Assembly: GCF_022695595.1 (NCBI RefSeq)
Contig: NZ_CP074380.1
Location: 7,468,501 to 7,532,500, forward strand
Direction: 5' to 3'
Source of the DNA: Streptomyces sp. MST-110588
Lineage (GTDB): Bacteria; Actinomycetota; Actinomycetes; Streptomycetales; Streptomycetaceae
Length of the DNA stretch: 64,000 nt
Shown: in pieces, positions 34,296 through 46,100 of the stretch
Numbering within the stretch: the first letter of the stretch is position 1
Layout of the letters: each line of letters starts with the position of its first letter
Translations under genes and position numbers: made by a program
The notes under the pieces: model-generated
The model's input: only the letters and a program-made list of their open reading frames with translations
Databases searched by the model: none
What the model was told of the DNA's origin: nothing

Positions 34296-34371
34296 CAGCA
34301 GTGGGCCGGGAGACCGGGCACAGGGGCCGGACGGCAGCGCCGCACGGAGCGCGCAGCGAGGGAGTCGCGAC

Positions 34372-34767
34372 ATGGTGATGCAGTGGGAGGCGTTTTTGGA
34401 CCAGGTCATGGAGCGGGGCGGCTACCCCTCACGGCAGGAGGCCGAGCGGGCGGCCCGCGTCGTGCTCGCCCTGCTGGGGGCGCACGTGGTGGGCACGGAG
34501 CGCGCGGAACTGGCCGCCCGCCTCCCGGAGACCTGCGCCCTGGTCCTGCTCAACCCCCTTCAGGCCGCCGAACCGCTCACACCGGAGCGGTTCGTACGGG
34601 CCACCGCCGCGTGGATCGAGGGAGCCACCGACGAGACGGCGAAATGGGACGTCAGCGCCGTGCTCAGCGTGGTGGCCGACGTCGCCGACGAAGAGCTGAT
34701 GCACCGTGTGCTGCTCCAGCTCCCGCCCGGCTACGCCGCCCTGTTCGGGCGCCCCCAGGCTCTCTGA
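34372..34767 (+). CDS. DUF2267 protein
   Basis: The product has 131 residues. It starts MVMQWEAFLDQVMERGGYPS and contains AARVVLALLGAHVVGTERAE and LPETCALVLLNP, the repeated helical pattern of DUF2267. An ATG two codons downstream is an alternative start; GAGGGAG lies eight bases before the first. The family is small and soluble, found widely in actinobacteria near stress genes, and of unknown function. Here it converges on a dnaK gene. Confidence 0.88.
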   Translation: MVMQWEAFLDQVMERGGYPSRQEAERAARVVLALLGAHVVGTERAELAARLPETCALVLLNPLQAAEPLTPERFVRATAAWIEGATDETAKWDVSAVLSVVADVADEELMHRVLLQLPPGYAALFGRPQAL

Positions 34768-34809
34768 GCGACAACCGCCCCGCGCACATCACGCCCACTC
34801 CGGGACGGT

Positions 34810-36699
<1,890 letters not shown>

Positions 36700-36936
36700 C
36701 TCGCACTCCTCCCAGGGATGTCGGGCCCCGCCCGGGCCCGGAGTCCGCCGGCCCCGTGCGGCCCGCCCCCTCGCGTCCACTGCTCATGTCCCACGCCGGA
36801 ACCGGCCTGCGGGCCGCTCGCTCGTACCCGGCCGTACAGGTGCGCGTACCTGTGCGTGCCCGTACCGCGCGTGCGTCCGTACGCGCGGGTACCCGGTACG
36901 CGGACCCCCGCTCGGAGCCGAACCTCTCTGTCTGAC

Positions 36937-36966
36937 TACATAGAACCTGAGCGCACCCGTGTCAAG
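36937..36966 (-). promoter_or_regulatory. dnaK promoter with HAIR-like HspR operator
   Basis: On the minus strand TTGACA (36965-36960), a 17-bp spacer and TATGTA (36942-36937) form a good housekeeping promoter. Over the -35 box lies CTTGACA-N7-GCTCAGG (36966-36946). The HspR consensus HAIR is CTTGAGT-N7-ACTCAAG; each half matches 5 of 7 bases with the exact 7-bp spacing. The -35 box overlaps the stop codon of the HspR-like gene. Confidence 0.65.
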
Positions 36967-37276
36967 GTGCCGTCGGGCCCGGGGAAGAGCGCAGCGCCGA
37001 CAGGTCGGCCTGCAACCCGGCGACCTGCTCCCGCAGGGCCAGGACATGGCGCACCCCGACCAGCGTCACCCCTTCGTCGATCAGCTCCACCGCCTCCGCC
37101 ACCCGGTCGATCTCCCGGCGGGAGTAGCGGCGCTGGCCGCCCGGAGAGCGGCCGGGCACCACGATGCCCTGCTCGTCCAGCCGTCTGAGGAAGGCCAGTT
37201 GGACTTCGAGCAGGGCGGCGACCTGCCCGATCGTGTACAGGGCGGCGTCCTCGTCGTCGATCGGCAGCGTTCCCAC
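36962..37276 (-). CDS. MerR-family, HspR-like repressor
   Basis: The product has 104 residues from GTG 37276, which has GGGAGG six bases upstream; an ATG at 37315 would add 13 residues. The winged-helix MerR head is LYTIGQVAALLEVQLAFLRR, then RSPGGQRRYSRREIDRV, and a short coiled coil VLALREQVAGLQADLSALR completes it. The GV-x-L-x-GV stretch after the HTH and the lack of a ligand domain are like HspR, the repressor of dnaK operons. It lies directly upstream of dnaK, whose promoter has a HAIR-like site, so it probably represses that gene. Confidence 0.82.
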   Translation of the reverse strand: MGTLPIDDEDAALYTIGQVAALLEVQLAFLRRLDEQGIVVPGRSPGGQRRYSRREIDRVAEAVELIDEGVTLVGVRHVLALREQVAGLQADLSALRSSPGPTAP

Positions 37277-37680
37277 CGGCGGCCTCCCGGGTCGGGCGGA
37301 GCAGAAACGTGTCACTGAGTTTAGACAGCGGCTCCACCGCGGGTAACAGGAATGGTTCCGGTGCGTATGTCCGGGCGGCGGGGGAGGGGTGAGTCAACTA
37401 CCCGGCGCGCGACGCCCGTTCGGTGCCACCACGGCTGTACGGCCGCGAGAACGGCGAGAACGGCGGAAAGACGCCGGGAACGGCGGAAAGACGACGGGAG
37501 CGGGCGGGGCGGGCGTGACCCGGCGGCCTTGCAGGGGGGCGGTGCGCCCGCACGCGCCCCCGCACGCGTCCGGACGCACGGCCCTCCGGCACGTTCTGGA
37601 GACTCGCACGCGGCGACTGCCGGTGGCAACGGCACGTAGCCACAGCTTAATTACGCGGGACCCGGCGCTGCGGTGTCACC
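37277..37680. other. Intergenic region with short repeats
   Basis: Upstream of the HspR-like gene. The sequence GAACGGCGGAAAGACG is repeated imperfectly near 37455-37500. An AT-richer TAAACTCAGTGACA on the minus strand close to 37310-37325 may be the -10 region of the regulator gene. No gene was recognised. Confidence 0.4.
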
Positions 37681-37721
37681 CCCGGACGGGCGCCCCGCCG
37701 CTGGCGGGACGCCCGTCCGGG
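37681..37721 (-). terminator. Terminator after small basic protein gene
   Basis: The 12-bp perfect arms CCCGGACGGGCG / CGCCCGTCCGGG, one mismatch, then a CCCGCC/GGCGGG inner stem with a 3-nt loop. It lies 63 bp beyond the stop codon at 37784. Confidence 0.75.
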
Positions 37722-37783
37722 AGCGCTCAGAGAGCAGCGGGCACCGGTCAGGGCCAGGGAGCGGGAAGGGGGCGGGGCGGGGC

Positions 37784-38140
37784 TCAGTGGCCCAGCGCCT
37801 TGGCGAGCTGGTCCTTGTTCATCGAGGACCGCCCTTCGATGCCCTTCTTCTTCGCTTCCTCATAGAGCTGGTCGCGGGTGGGGCCGCCCGATCCCGAGCG
37901 CGAGCCCTGGCCCGTGGACTTCCCGGACCTGCCGGACCGCTCCCCGCCCCGTTGTGACGGCGACTTGCCCTTGGTGGAGCCGCTGCTGGAGGACTTGGCC
38001 TCACCCGACCGGGCGCGCTCCTTGTTCACCGTCCGGGCGGCCATCTCCTTGGCCCGGCCCTTGGACGCCCCGCGCTCCTCGGCGCTGTCCTTGATGTGCT
38101 CGTACTGGCGCTCCCGCTTGGAACTGGAACCTGCAGGCAT
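37784..38140 (-). CDS. Small basic protein with C-terminal Rho-N/SAP-like helix pair
   Basis: The product has 118 residues from ATG 38140, which has AAGGAGA nine bases upstream. Residues 1-50 are charged and helical (KRERQYEHIKDSAEERGASK, AARTVNKERA), the middle is Ser/Gly/Arg/Lys-rich, and the C-terminus (TRDQLYEEAKKKGIEGRSSM, then NKDQLAKALG) looks like a Rho-N or SAP-type nucleic-acid-binding helix pair. Relatives are annotated as plasmid-stabilisation or Rho termination factor N-terminal proteins. The high charge suggests DNA or RNA binding; function is unknown. Confidence 0.8.
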   Translation of the reverse strand: MPAGSSSKRERQYEHIKDSAEERGASKGRAKEMAARTVNKERARSGEAKSSSSGSTKGKSPSQRGGERSGRSGKSTGQGSRSGSGGPTRDQLYEEAKKKGIEGRSSMNKDQLAKALGH

Positions 38141-38295
38141 GATCGGTCTCCTTCCGGTGCCGGCCCGCTCCGCTCGCGCCGTCTGTCCTGGCAGGCGTGC
38201 GGGCCCGACGGGTGGATCCAAGACCGGGTTTCCTGCCGGTGCGCCGGTGAAACGGCCGGAGCGCGATGTGTCGGCGCCCGGTGGAACGGGCGGGA

Positions 38296-39390
38296 TCAGA
38301 CGCAGGAGGTGAAGTTCGGACTGGTGTTCGCGATGTAGACGGTCGCGCCACCGCTGGGGTCGCCCTTGAGGGGTACGGTGACGGTGTCCTCAGCCGTCCA
38401 GGGGAACCCGTACGCGTCGAACGTCCAGGTCCCGGTCACCTTCTTCGCCAGCACCGACAGCGTCACCCAGCCGTACTGCTTGGTGGGAACGGACACCGTG
38501 ACGGAGTCGTTGACGCTCTTGGAGCCCTGCCAGATCTGCTGGAAGGACACACCCGAGGCGACGGTCGCCTGCAGGACCTCCATGGCACCGCCGGCGAGCT
38601 GCGTCTTGAAGTCGGTGCCGATGCTGCTCTGCCAGCCGCTGGTGTGGGTCACCGAGAAGGCCTGCGAGATCGGCCCGTCGGTGTTGTTGTACCAGACCGC
38701 CGACGCGCAGACCTTGGGCAGCGGCGCCGCGGGGGCCTCGCTCTTCGTCGCCCAGGTGCAGGAGGAGGCGTCCCTCTGGCACCGCTTGGCTCCGTGGTCC
38801 ACGGCCAGGTTCCGCGCCTCGGCGGCCGTGGTGGTCCACTGCTGGTTGGTCCTGCCGTGGCAGGTGGACTTGCTGGTCCAGGCGTCGTCGTACTGGGCGC
38901 TGTTCAAAAGGTCCAGGCACGAGTTGTCGCTCTCGTTACGGATCATGAACGCCTGACCGGCCGGACCGGCCCCCGACACCGGCTGGAAGTACCACTTCTG
39001 GCTCTTCTGGCCGCGACAGGTCTGCTGCCGCAGCGCCGGCCAGCTCAGGTCGACGCACTTGCCCGTCGTGTTGTTCACGATGGTGAAGGAGGAGTCGGAC
39101 GGGTCGACGCTCAGGCGCCAGGACTGGTGGTAGCCCGGAGCGGTGTTGGTGACGATGATGGCGCCGTCGTCACGCGATCCGTTCTGTACGTCCAGCGCGC
39201 GGCCGTTGCTCACCGACGTGAAGCTCACGCACTGGAGCCCGGTGCCGCAGTTCGCCTCCGCGTGGGCCCGGTCCGTCATGAGCGGGGAGGCCGACAGCCC
39301 CAGGGCGACGCACAGGACCGTCAGGACGGCGGCGATCACCCGCAGGCGGGGGAGCGGACTTCTCGGGGGGTGGGCCGGAAACAGTGTCAC
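38296..39390 (-). CDS. Secreted ricin-type lectin with aerolysin-like C-terminus
   Basis: The product has 364 residues from GTG 39390. A signal peptide (VIAAVLTVLCVALGLSASPL) is followed by a beta-trefoil lectin of about 125 residues with QxW motifs (YHQSWRLSV, SQKWYFQPV, TNQQWTT) and paired Cys. The last 150 residues are beta-rich and Ser/Thr-rich: SVTHTSGWQSSIGTDF, QQIWQGSKSVNDSVTVSVP and WTFDAYGFPWTAEDTVTVPL. This resembles the pore-forming part of aerolysin/ETX-MTX2 proteins. Such a design, lectin plus beta-pore module, is typical of secreted toxins that bind glycans. The toxin reading is inferred from pattern only. Confidence 0.82.
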   Translation of the reverse strand: MTLFPAHPPRSPLPRLRVIAAVLTVLCVALGLSASPLMTDRAHAEANCGTGLQCVSFTSVSNGRALDVQNGSRDDGAIIVTNTAPGYHQSWRLSVDPSDSSFTIVNNTTGKCVDLSWPALRQQTCRGQKSQKWYFQPVSGAGPAGQAFMIRNESDNSCLDLLNSAQYDDAWTSKSTCHGRTNQQWTTTAAEARNLAVDHGAKRCQRDASSCTWATKSEAPAAPLPKVCASAVWYNNTDGPISQAFSVTHTSGWQSSIGTDFKTQLAGGAMEVLQATVASGVSFQQIWQGSKSVNDSVTVSVPTKQYGWVTLSVLAKKVTGTWTFDAYGFPWTAEDTVTVPLKGDPSGGATVYIANTSPNFTSCV

Positions 39391-39520
39391 AGGGTGGTTC
39401 CCTTCTTATGGGGGTTCCGGGGATTACGGGTCTTTCCGGTCGTCCTGGTCTCTCCGGTTCTTTCCGGACCCGGTGTCCTGTCGGCAGCGGGCGGCCGGTA
39501 CCGGCCCTTCCGCCGGCGGA

Positions 39521-40690
39521 TCAGGTGGCGGCGGCGAACGCCGCCTCCAGACGCGGGACGTAGTCCACGAGGTCCTGCGCCCAGCAGCCCCAGGTGTGGC
39601 CGCCGTTGCACTGACTGCCCCAGCCGGAGCCGCCGCGGTAGTTCACGTAGTGGTACGGGTGGCCGAGGGCGTCCAGCCGTTCCTTGGCGTGCTGGGCCGC
39701 CGACTGGACCCAGAACTCCGGGTTGGCGGCCTCGCCGTTGCCGTCGCCGGTGTAGATCGCCACGCCCGTACCGGCCCTGGCCAGGACGTCCATGTGCGCG
39801 ACCGGATCGGCCTGGTTCCAGCGCCAGTCGGCGTCGAAGACCGGATACGGCGTACCGAAGACCGCGTCGCTGGACACGGTGGGCCCGAAGTTCAGGGAAC
39901 AGGCGGGGCTGGAACTGCCGCACAGCGGGGCGCCGATGTTGGTCAGTGTGGCGACGACCGCGGCACGGATGACGGCGTGGTTCCTGGAGAGCTCGTTGGC
40001 ACCGGAGAACGTGGCCACCTGGCTGAACAGCCCGGGGTACCGCTGGGCGTAGTGCAGGGCGCCGAACCCGCCCATCGAGAGGCCGCCGACGGCCCGCCCC
40101 TGCCGGGTCGCCAGGGTGCGCAGGTTGGCGTCGATGAAGGGCATCACCTGGTTGATGTGGAAGTTCTCCCAGTTCTGCGCGCCGGCGGCGGTGTTCTGGT
40201 CGAGCCAGTTGGTGTACCAGCCCCGGCGGCCTCCGTCCGGAATGACCGTGATCATCGAGGTGGCGGCGGTGAGGGCGGGGTAGGCCAGTCCCGGATTGCC
40301 GGGGTCGTCGGACGCGCCGTGCAGGAAATAGAACACCGGGTAGCGTTTGGCGGGCTGGGCCGCGTAGTCGCCGGGCAGCAGGATCCGGATGCGGTGCTCC
40401 CCGGCGACCTGCGCCGTTTTCACGGTGATCACGAAGTTGGTGGCGGTGCCGGCGGGAGCGCCGACCTGGGTCAGGCCGAAGCCGTCCGTCATCGGGGGCG
40501 GGGCCGGTTCGTCGGCCCGCGCGGGCGGCGCGCCCAGCAGGAGGACGGCGGCGGCCACGGAGGCAGCGGCGGTCCTCCTGCGCGAGGGCCGGAGGGTCAA
40601 GGCCCGGATACGCGGGTGACGGACACGTAAGAGCCGGGCGAATAAGGAACGGGGGCGGAATGAGGCGACTGCTGAGTCGGGGTTCGCCAT
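39521..40690 (-). CDS. Secreted alpha/beta-hydrolase esterase (Ag85/feruloyl esterase type)
   Basis: The product has 389 residues from ATG 40690 (a GTG three codons earlier is possible). A long basic leader precedes the signal core ASVAAAVLLLGAPPARA. The catalytic nucleophile is in VGGLSMGGFGALHYA, and KRYPVFYFLHGASDD carries the oxyanion region. The C-terminal His is likely in CNGGHTWGCWAQDL. This is the PF00756 esterase family, which includes antigen 85 acyltransferases and feruloyl or acetylxylan esterases. Secreted cleavage of plant cell-wall esters or transfer of acyl groups are both possible. It is next to the lectin gene on the same strand, about 130 bp apart. Confidence 0.88.
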   Translation of the reverse strand: MANPDSAVASFRPRSLFARLLRVRHPRIRALTLRPSRRRTAAASVAAAVLLLGAPPARADEPAPPPMTDGFGLTQVGAPAGTATNFVITVKTAQVAGEHRIRILLPGDYAAQPAKRYPVFYFLHGASDDPGNPGLAYPALTAATSMITVIPDGGRRGWYTNWLDQNTAAGAQNWENFHINQVMPFIDANLRTLATRQGRAVGGLSMGGFGALHYAQRYPGLFSQVATFSGANELSRNHAVIRAAVVATLTNIGAPLCGSSSPACSLNFGPTVSSDAVFGTPYPVFDADWRWNQADPVAHMDVLARAGTGVAIYTGDGNGEAANPEFWVQSAAQHAKERLDALGHPYHYVNYRGGSGWGSQCNGGHTWGCWAQDLVDYVPRLEAAFAAAT

Positions 40691-40956
40691 GTCCCGCACC
40701 CTAGCCAGGACCAGAACGATTTTCTATAACTCCGCTCCAGTACAAGCGCATCGGCAACCCCCTGATCCCGCACCGCACAGAGAGGTTGACCGCTTTCACC
40801 GCACCGGAGCAGCCAGGACATCGGGACGCCGCCCGAGCGGTATCGTCCTGGCGCCACCGATTTAGGCTGTCCGCATGGTGAACACCATGACGCAGACGGC
40901 CCCGGCGACGGCCCGCCGGAAGCGGACCTCACTCACCACACCGAGGAGGCCGGGCG

Positions 40957-41553
40957 ATGTCCCCTAAACAGCAGCGCGGCCAGGCCACCGTGGAGCACCT
41001 GCTGACCGCCGCACTGCACGTGTACGCCACCTCCGGCCGGCAGGGCTTCACCGTGAACGCGGTCACGGCGGCCGGCGGGGTCAGCCTCGGCAGCCTCTAC
41101 CACCACTTCGGCAGCTTCGACGGCCTCGCCGCCGCCCTCCACACCCGCTGCACGCAGCAGCTCCGCGACGAGATGAGCACCGCGCTGCGCCGCTGCCGTA
41201 CGCCCCGCACCGGTATCCGCGCGCTCGTACGGGCCTATCTGCGCTTCACCGAAGAGCACCGTGACATCGCCCTCTTCCTCCACACCTCCGCCCACTCCGG
41301 CTACCTCGCCGGGCCCGCGGAGGAGATCCGCGCAGCCAAGGACGTCACGTTCGCGACCGTCACCGACTGGCTGCGACCGCACATCGAGGCCGGCAAGGTC
41401 GCACCCCTGCCCAAGGCGCTGATCGAGGTGCTCGTCATCGGCCCGGTCGCCGAGACCGCGCGCCGCTGGCTGACCAGCACCTACGACATCGACCTGCGCC
41501 AGGCCGCCCGTGTCCTCCCCGACCGGATCTGGCGCTCCCTGCGCCCCGACTGA
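40957..41553 (+). CDS. TetR-family transcriptional regulator
   Basis: The product has 198 residues, the standard length. The N-terminal HTH is TVNAVTAAGGVSLGSLYHHF. The ligand domain contains LRFTEEHRDIALFLHTSAHS. GAGGCCGGGCG just upstream is a modest ribosome site. The gene is divergent from the secreted esterase (265 bp between starts) and precedes an exporter gene on the same strand by 360 bp. It may regulate either, with the exporter a common partner for TetR proteins. Confidence 0.9.
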   Translation: MSPKQQRGQATVEHLLTAALHVYATSGRQGFTVNAVTAAGGVSLGSLYHHFGSFDGLAAALHTRCTQQLRDEMSTALRRCRTPRTGIRALVRAYLRFTEEHRDIALFLHTSAHSGYLAGPAEEIRAAKDVTFATVTDWLRPHIEAGKVAPLPKALIEVLVIGPVAETARRWLTSTYDIDLRQAARVLPDRIWRSLRPD

Positions 41554-41912
41554 GGCAGCTCGCCCCGCCCGCGCCGGCCGGCCCCGCCACCGCCACGTAC
41601 GGCGATCACGCCGGCCGGGCGCCCTGTTCACCGGCGGGTTCGCGTGCTCGAAAACGCCTTGCGAGGACGGGTGGCCTCCCGCGTACCATCCCCGGCGACA
41701 GTTTTGACTCTCAGAAGGGGACGACGGTGCGGACGGCACTACCTGCCGTGGGTGGCACGAGGGCGGGCCGCAGGCCGCTGAACGCCCATGCCACCTGGTG
41801 GCCGTTGGTCCGAAGACCGGTGCCGGCGCGCCGCTGAGCCCTGCCGAGGACGGCACGGCCCGGCGGAAGGCGCCTGCCGTCTTCCTCCATCAGCTCCGTC
41901 CCCCATGAGGCC
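41554..41912. other. Intergenic region before exporter gene
   Basis: These 359 bp contain no recognised gene. A weak promoter-like pair, TTGCGA (41659-41664) and TACCAT (41684-41689), has a 19-bp spacer. It could drive the exporter gene at 41913. Confidence 0.35.
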
Positions 41913-43115
41913 ATGACACAACACAACAGAAGATTCCTGCCTGCCCTGCTGCTCGTGACGCTCGTTGCCACGATCGTGGAGCTCGACATGTCCGTGCCCA
42001 GCTTCCCGGACATCGCCGAGGAGTTCGGGACGTCCGCGTCCGCGGTGCAGTTGACGATCACGTACAACTTCTTCGGTTACTGCCTGGGTGCCCTGGTGTA
42101 CGGGCCGCTCTCGGACCGCTTCGGCCGGCGCCGGGTCATGCTGGCCGGCAACACCGTGATGCTGGCCGGCGCGCTGGGCTGCGCGGTGGCTCCGGCCGTC
42201 GAGTTCCTGCTCGCGTCCCGCTTCGTCCAGGGCGTCGGCGCCAGCACCTCCGTGGTGCTGGTGTTCGTCATCATCGGCGACGTCTACCAGGGCAACCGGC
42301 TCTTCAAGATGTACGGACTCACCAACGCCGCGATGTCCGCCTTCATGACGGCCGCACCCGCGCTGGGCGGGCTCGTCAACCGGATGCTCGGCTGGCGCGG
42401 CAACTACGCGACGGTCCTCGGCATCACGCTGGTCTCCCTCCTTCTGATGGCGCTCTTCCTGCCGGAGACGAAGGGGGAGCCGGCCGAGGTCACCGTCAGG
42501 CAGGTGGCCGCCGACTACCGGAAGCTGCTGACGAGCAAGGAGTTCCTGGCGGCATCGCTCGTCCCGAGCCTGCTGTTCGCCGCCTACATGGTGTTCATCG
42601 CCGCCAGCTCCTTCCTCTACACCGGCACCTTCGGGCTCTCCACGGTGGCGTTCGTCGGCCATCTGCTGATCATCGTGACCTCCTTCGCGGTGACCAGTCT
42701 GTTCGCCTCGAAGCTGATCACCGTGTGCGGCGGACCCGAGAAGACCGTGGTCTACAGCGTCCTCGCCACCGTCCTCGGCATCGCCCTGTTCGTGGTGTTC
42801 GGTGACGGCCCCTGGACGACCACCGGCCCGGTCGCCGTGTTCTGCGCCGGGTTCGCCGCGCTCTACCCGGTCGTCTTCGGGCGCTCCCTGGAGATCTTCC
42901 CGGGCCTCCAGGGAGCAGCGTCCTCGCTGAACATGAGCGGACGGGCGTTGCTGGTGTCGCTGCTCACCGGCGTGGCCGGCGCTCTGTTCAGCGGCGACTC
43001 GCTGGTCACGGCCGGGGTGATGGGCCTCGTCGTGGCGATCGCCGTACCGCTGGCCTTCGTCGCAACCAAACCGGACCGGACCCGGAAGGAGGCTGCCGTG
43101 GCGGACACCCGCTGA
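41913..43115 (+). CDS. MFS exporter, Bcr/CflA drug-resistance type
   Basis: The product has 400 residues with about 12 hydrophobic segments. The Bcr/CflA signature begins with TLVATIVELDMSVPSFPDIA and SASAVQLTITYNFFGYCLGA, followed by MFS motif A, YGPLSDRFGRRRVMLAGN. This is a proton-coupled exporter of small molecules in the cytoplasmic membrane; members export bicyclomycin, chloramphenicol or cysteine-pathway metabolites. The TetR gene upstream could be its regulator. Confidence 0.9.
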   Translation: MTQHNRRFLPALLLVTLVATIVELDMSVPSFPDIAEEFGTSASAVQLTITYNFFGYCLGALVYGPLSDRFGRRRVMLAGNTVMLAGALGCAVAPAVEFLLASRFVQGVGASTSVVLVFVIIGDVYQGNRLFKMYGLTNAAMSAFMTAAPALGGLVNRMLGWRGNYATVLGITLVSLLLMALFLPETKGEPAEVTVRQVAADYRKLLTSKEFLAASLVPSLLFAAYMVFIAASSFLYTGTFGLSTVAFVGHLLIIVTSFAVTSLFASKLITVCGGPEKTVVYSVLATVLGIALFVVFGDGPWTTTGPVAVFCAGFAALYPVVFGRSLEIFPGLQGAASSLNMSGRALLVSLLTGVAGALFSGDSLVTAGVMGLVVAIAVPLAFVATKPDRTRKEAAVADTR

Positions 43116-43172
43116 CACCCGCCGGCCCGGTAACGTCCTTCGGGCAAGGTACGGGGGAGGGGGCGGTTCGCG

Positions 43173-46100
43173 GTGATGGCTCGTCGCCCGGGAAGGGCCG
43201 AAGACGGCAAACGCGGGTTCGACGCGTTCATTTCCTACAGCAGTGCCGCGGACTCCGAGGTGGCGCCGGCGATCCAGCAAGGGCTGCACAGGCTGGCCCG
43301 GCCCTGGTACCGCCGGCGGGCCCTGCGGGTGTTCCGTGACGGGTCCGGGCTGGAAACCTGCCCGGACCTGTGGCGGAGCCTGGCGGAAAAGCTCGGGCGC
43401 ACGGACAGTTTCATCCTGCTGGCTTCACCTGAGTCGGCACGTTCGGAATGGGTCGCCAGGGAAGTCGGATTCTGGCTGCACCACAAATCCACCACCGACT
43501 TCTACATCGTGCTCACCCGCGGAGAAATCCACTGGGACGCCTCCCGGGGCGACTTCGACTGGCGGCGTACCGATGCCCTTCCCGCCATCCTGGAAAACCG
43601 GTTCGCGGCCGAGCCCAAGTGGGCGGATCTGCGATGGATCCACGAGGAAATGGAGCGCCGCCACGGCACTGCGGACGCCAAGCAGAAAGCCGGGAACCCC
43701 CTTTCCCTGAAGCACCGTGACTTCCACCGCGAAGTGTGCTCGCTGGCCGCTCCTTTGCACCGGATGGACATGGACCATCTGTACGCCGAGGACGCGCGGC
43801 GGCACCGGCGGGCGATCGGGGCCCTGTGGAGCGGTATCGCGGTCGTCACGGCGCTGTCCTGTGTCGCGGGCCTGGCGATCCACGACTCCATTCAGGAGGG
43901 GCAGGACCGGGACCGCCAGCAACGGACCGCCCGGGAACAGCAACTGCGGCGTACCCGCGGCGACTTGATGGGTCAGGCCGCGCGGCTGCGCGATGCGCGG
44001 CCCCAACTCGCGCTGCGCATGAACCTCGCGGCCGACACCATCCGGCCCACGGCGCAAAGCAGGGAGGAACTGCTGGCCTCCCTCACCGCCACCCACTGCC
44101 TGGGGAGCGCGCACGGCCCGGCCGTGCACCCGGGAATCGAGGGCGGCGCCTCGGTGGTGTCCGGCTCCGGGGGCGGATTCTTCGTCGTACGGTTCAACAG
44201 GTCCAGCGCCGCCGCGTTCAGCCCCGACGGCACACGGCTGGCCGTGGTGGGAAAGTCGGGGAAACTGGAACTCCGGGACGTGGCGAGCCCGGGCCGGCAG
44301 CGCACCTTGGCCACTCTCGGCAACATGTCCGAAGGGGCGAATTCGCTGTCCTTCAGCCCCGACGGCAGGCAACTCGTTGCGGTCGGGGTCGACAACGGGA
44401 ACGTCCGCCTGTGGGATGTGAGCGATCCCCGCCGTCCGTACGCATCGTCTCTCCCCCATACGGACAAGGCGACCGGCGCGGCCTTCGGTCCCGACGGCAC
44501 CAGGCTTCTCCTCGCGACCGACAGCACCGCGAACGAGCTGGACGACCAGCCGAACGGAAAGATCTCGTTCTGGGCTGCCGGAAACGGAAAACCGTCGTGG
44601 CAGGGCGAATACGCCGGGCTCCGGGACGCGTCCGATGTCGTGGTCAGTCCGGACGGACGGACTCTGCTGACCGTCAACCGCAGGGAGATCGGAGTGGGCA
44701 AGGCGGGGGGAGGAATCAAGAGCAGAACCCCTGCGGGCGTCTCGGTCTTCGACGTGCGCAACAGCGCACAGGCCGTTCCCCGCGGAAGGATCGACGGCTG
44801 GGTGTCCGGTCCCGTCTTCAGCCCGGACAGCAGCATGTTCGCCCTGGCCGACGGCCCTCGGATCACCTTGTGGAGCAATGCCCCCGACAGGCCGCCGAAG
44901 CTGCTGGCCACTTTGAAAGGGCACCGTAAGACCGTACGGGACCTGGGATTCAACAGGGACGGGACCCTGCTCGCCTCCGGCGGTGACGACGGAAGGGTCA
45001 TCCTGTGGGACACGGCACGACCGAGCGGAAAGATCACGGCGGCACACCTGCTCGGTCACCCCGGCGCGGTCCAGGCGGTCGCCTTCCGGCCGGACGGCGA
45101 GCACGACCGGGTCGTCAGCGTCGACGACACGGGAGCCGTGTTCCACTGGAGGGCCGCGAATCCGGGTCCCTCGCGGCTCGCCGCGGACCACCGTCCCTAC
45201 GCCGCGACCCTGCAGCTCAGTTCGGACGGGACCATGGCCGCCACCGGGGAACCCGGCGAGTCCCTGCAAGGAGCCGGGGAACGTACGGAGGCCGTGGCGC
45301 TGTGGGACATCCGCCACCGCACCCGGCTCGCCCTGCGCTCCACGTACAAAGTCCACCCGGCGGGAACACCGGTGGCGTTCAGCCCTGACGGCAGGCTGCT
45401 GGCGACCGGCGAGGCCGATGACTCGGCAGCCGAACTCGACCTGTGGCGCACCTCCGGCCGGCGCGGCACCGGGCCGGCCTCCACCTGGACGGTCAAGGGG
45501 AACGCGGTACTCGCCCTCACCTTCTCCCCCGACGGGAAACGGCTGCTGACCGCCGGAGAGGCGGGCACGACGGCCTGGCACCTGACGGGGCCCAAGCCGG
45601 TCAAGGGCGCCTCGCTCCCCGCTCTCAAAACCTCCGACACTTCCGGCACCTCCGATCCACAGCCATGGGAACTGACCTACCTGCCTGCCGCTTCGGCGAC
45701 CGGCTCCTCGGTGGTGATGCTCACCGGCGATGGCGGCACCGTCCTCGCCGACGAACGCGGGAAACGCCTGCGCACAGTCAAGGGCGGCCACGCCGCCGTG
45801 GCGGGGAACGGAAAGGTGATGGCCACCGTCACCGGAACCGGCAAAAAGGTCGCTCTGTGGGACATCCGATCACCTCTGCGCCCCCGCCCGACCGGTGAAC
45901 TGCCCGGCACGGTCACCACGGTGGGCCGACTGGCGGTCAACCCGCGAGGGACACTCCTGGCGAGCTGGGAGAGCGACGGCACGATCACCCTGTGGGACAT
46001 CACCCGCCCCCGCGAGCCCGTCCGTGCCGGCTCCCTCGCCCACGACACCGCGGAACCCGGGCCCCTGGCCTTCACCCGCCAAGGGGACGCCCTGGTGACG

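Noticed and set aside
37277..37345. HAIR site in front of the HspR-like gene itself
   Set aside because: An ACTCAGT half-site is present near 37315, but no partner at 7-bp spacing was found.
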